Made by a program: the position numbers and the translations under genes
Source of the DNA: Paracoccaceae bacterium
GTDB taxonomy: Bacteria > Pseudomonadota > Alphaproteobacteria > Rhodobacterales > Rhodobacteraceae
Assembly: GCA_020441345.1 (NCBI GenBank)
Contig: JAGRMK010000321.1
Coordinates: 1 to 6,241 of the forward strand
Direction of reading: 5' to 3'
Length of the DNA: 6,241 bases
In this document: positions 5,799-6,241 of the stretch, one piece after another
Layout of the letters: every line of letters starts with the position of its first letter
How positions within the stretch are numbered: position 1 is the first letter of the stretch
Notes under the pieces: model-generated
Databases searched by the model: none
What the model saw: the letters and a program-made list of their open reading frames with translations, nothing else
Told to the model about the DNA's origin: nothing

Positions 5799-6241
5799 TT
5801 AGCTTTTTTCTTGCCGGGGCGTTTGACCGACGCGCGGATATTGCCGAACACGTCGGGGCGCGAGCCATGCGTCGACATGATCAGATATTGCTGCGTGAAG
5901 GTGATGATGTTGTTGCCGATCCAGTAAATCAGCAAGCCCGAGGCAAACCCGCCCATCACGAACATGAAGACCCAGGGCATCCAGTTGAAGATCGTCGCCT
6001 GCATCGGGTCGGCGGGGGCCGGGTTGAGGCGCATCTGGAACCACATCGACGTGCCGAACAGCAGCGGCAAGATGCCCAGGAACGCCGTCGCCATCAGGCT
6101 GCCGGGAACCGGCGCATCCCAGGGGAGCGCGCCAAACAGGTTGTAAAGCGATGTCGGATCGGGCGCCGAAAGATCGTTGAACACCCAAAGCCAGGCCGCG
6201 TGGCGCAATTCGATGGTGACGAAGATCACCTTGTAGAGCGA
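5795..6241 (-). CDS. yidC: Membrane protein insertase YidC, C-terminal part (5' end cut by window edge)
   Basis: YidC inserts and folds inner-membrane proteins, alone or with SecYEG. The last 148 residues are visible, and the frame is open to the right edge, where it begins in phase with SLYK. Family marks include the SLYK-VIFVTIELRHA stretch, the loop DLSAPDP, and the hydrophobic helices GSLMATAFLGILPLLFG, ATIFNWMPWVFMFVMGG and FASGLLIYWIGNNII, followed by TFTQQYLIM. It ends in a lysine/arginine-rich tail (RASVKRPGKKKAK), which is common in YidC and thought to contact ribosomes. The full protein is normally about 550-650 residues in this group, so roughly three quarters lies outside. The GTG at 6229 is internal (a valine), not a start. 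The stop overlaps the MOSC gene start as ATGA. Confidence 0.96.
   Translation of the reverse strand, partial: SLYKVIFVTIELRHAAWLWVFNDLSAPDPTSLYNLFGALPWDAPVPGSLMATAFLGILPLLFGTSMWFQMRLNPAPADPMQATIFNWMPWVFMFVMGGFASGLLIYWIGNNIITFTQQYLIMSTHGSRPDVFGNIRASVKRPGKKKAK

Noticed and set aside
5007..5927. 306-codon plus-strand open frame
   Set aside because: It is opposite the MOSC gene and the yidC end, both of which have clear family motifs.
6227..6229. GTG as start codon of a short membrane protein
   Set aside because: The frame stays open to the edge and the preceding SLYK residues fit YidC, so the GTG encodes an internal valine.

Overview
The window looks like chromosome from an alphaproteobacterium, most likely of the Rhodobacterales (Paracoccus/Rhodobacter/Roseobacter type). 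The evidence is the high GC content, the protein sequences, and the gene order yidC - MOSC protein - engB - argB, which I know from that order. No 16S rRNA or other definitive marker is present. All genes that I accept lie on the minus strand, so they read from the right edge towards the left.

Right and centre (about 6241 to 2341): a tight run of six genes. They are yidC (membrane-protein insertase, cut by the window edge), a MOSC-domain protein, engB/yihA (ribosome-assembly GTPase), argB (N-acetylglutamate kinase), a small protein with two Fe-S cysteine clusters and a QueG/MMACHC-like core, and a SixA-type histidine phosphatase. Three junctions are ATGA stop/start overlaps, one is an 11-nt overlap and one is a 6-nt gap. 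The six are therefore almost certainly one transcription unit with coupled translation, mixing membrane biogenesis, ribosome assembly and arginine synthesis with less understood proteins.

Middle-left (2340 to 1995): about 350 bp with no convincing gene. It holds a GC-rich hairpin just past the operon's last stop, a 28-bp imperfect palindrome, and a 16-bp palindrome that overlaps a possible promoter of the next gene.

Left (1994 to 1): a small MarR-type regulator of the exopolysaccharide-associated kind, a 435-bp gap, and then a nucleotide-sugar dehydrogenase of the WbpA (UDP-GlcNAc 6-dehydrogenase) type that runs off the left edge. This looks like the start of a surface-polysaccharide locus lying leftwards. 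The most interesting signal is regulatory: the palindrome in front of the marR gene (2088-2103) shares an 11-of-12 match with a sequence just upstream of the dehydrogenase start (1245-1256), next to a good -10-like hexamer. This suggests one operator that controls both the regulator and the polysaccharide gene.

I saw no rRNA, tRNA, CRISPR array, insertion sequence or phage gene. Apart from the regulatory motif and the Fe-S protein, the content is ordinary for its lineage.
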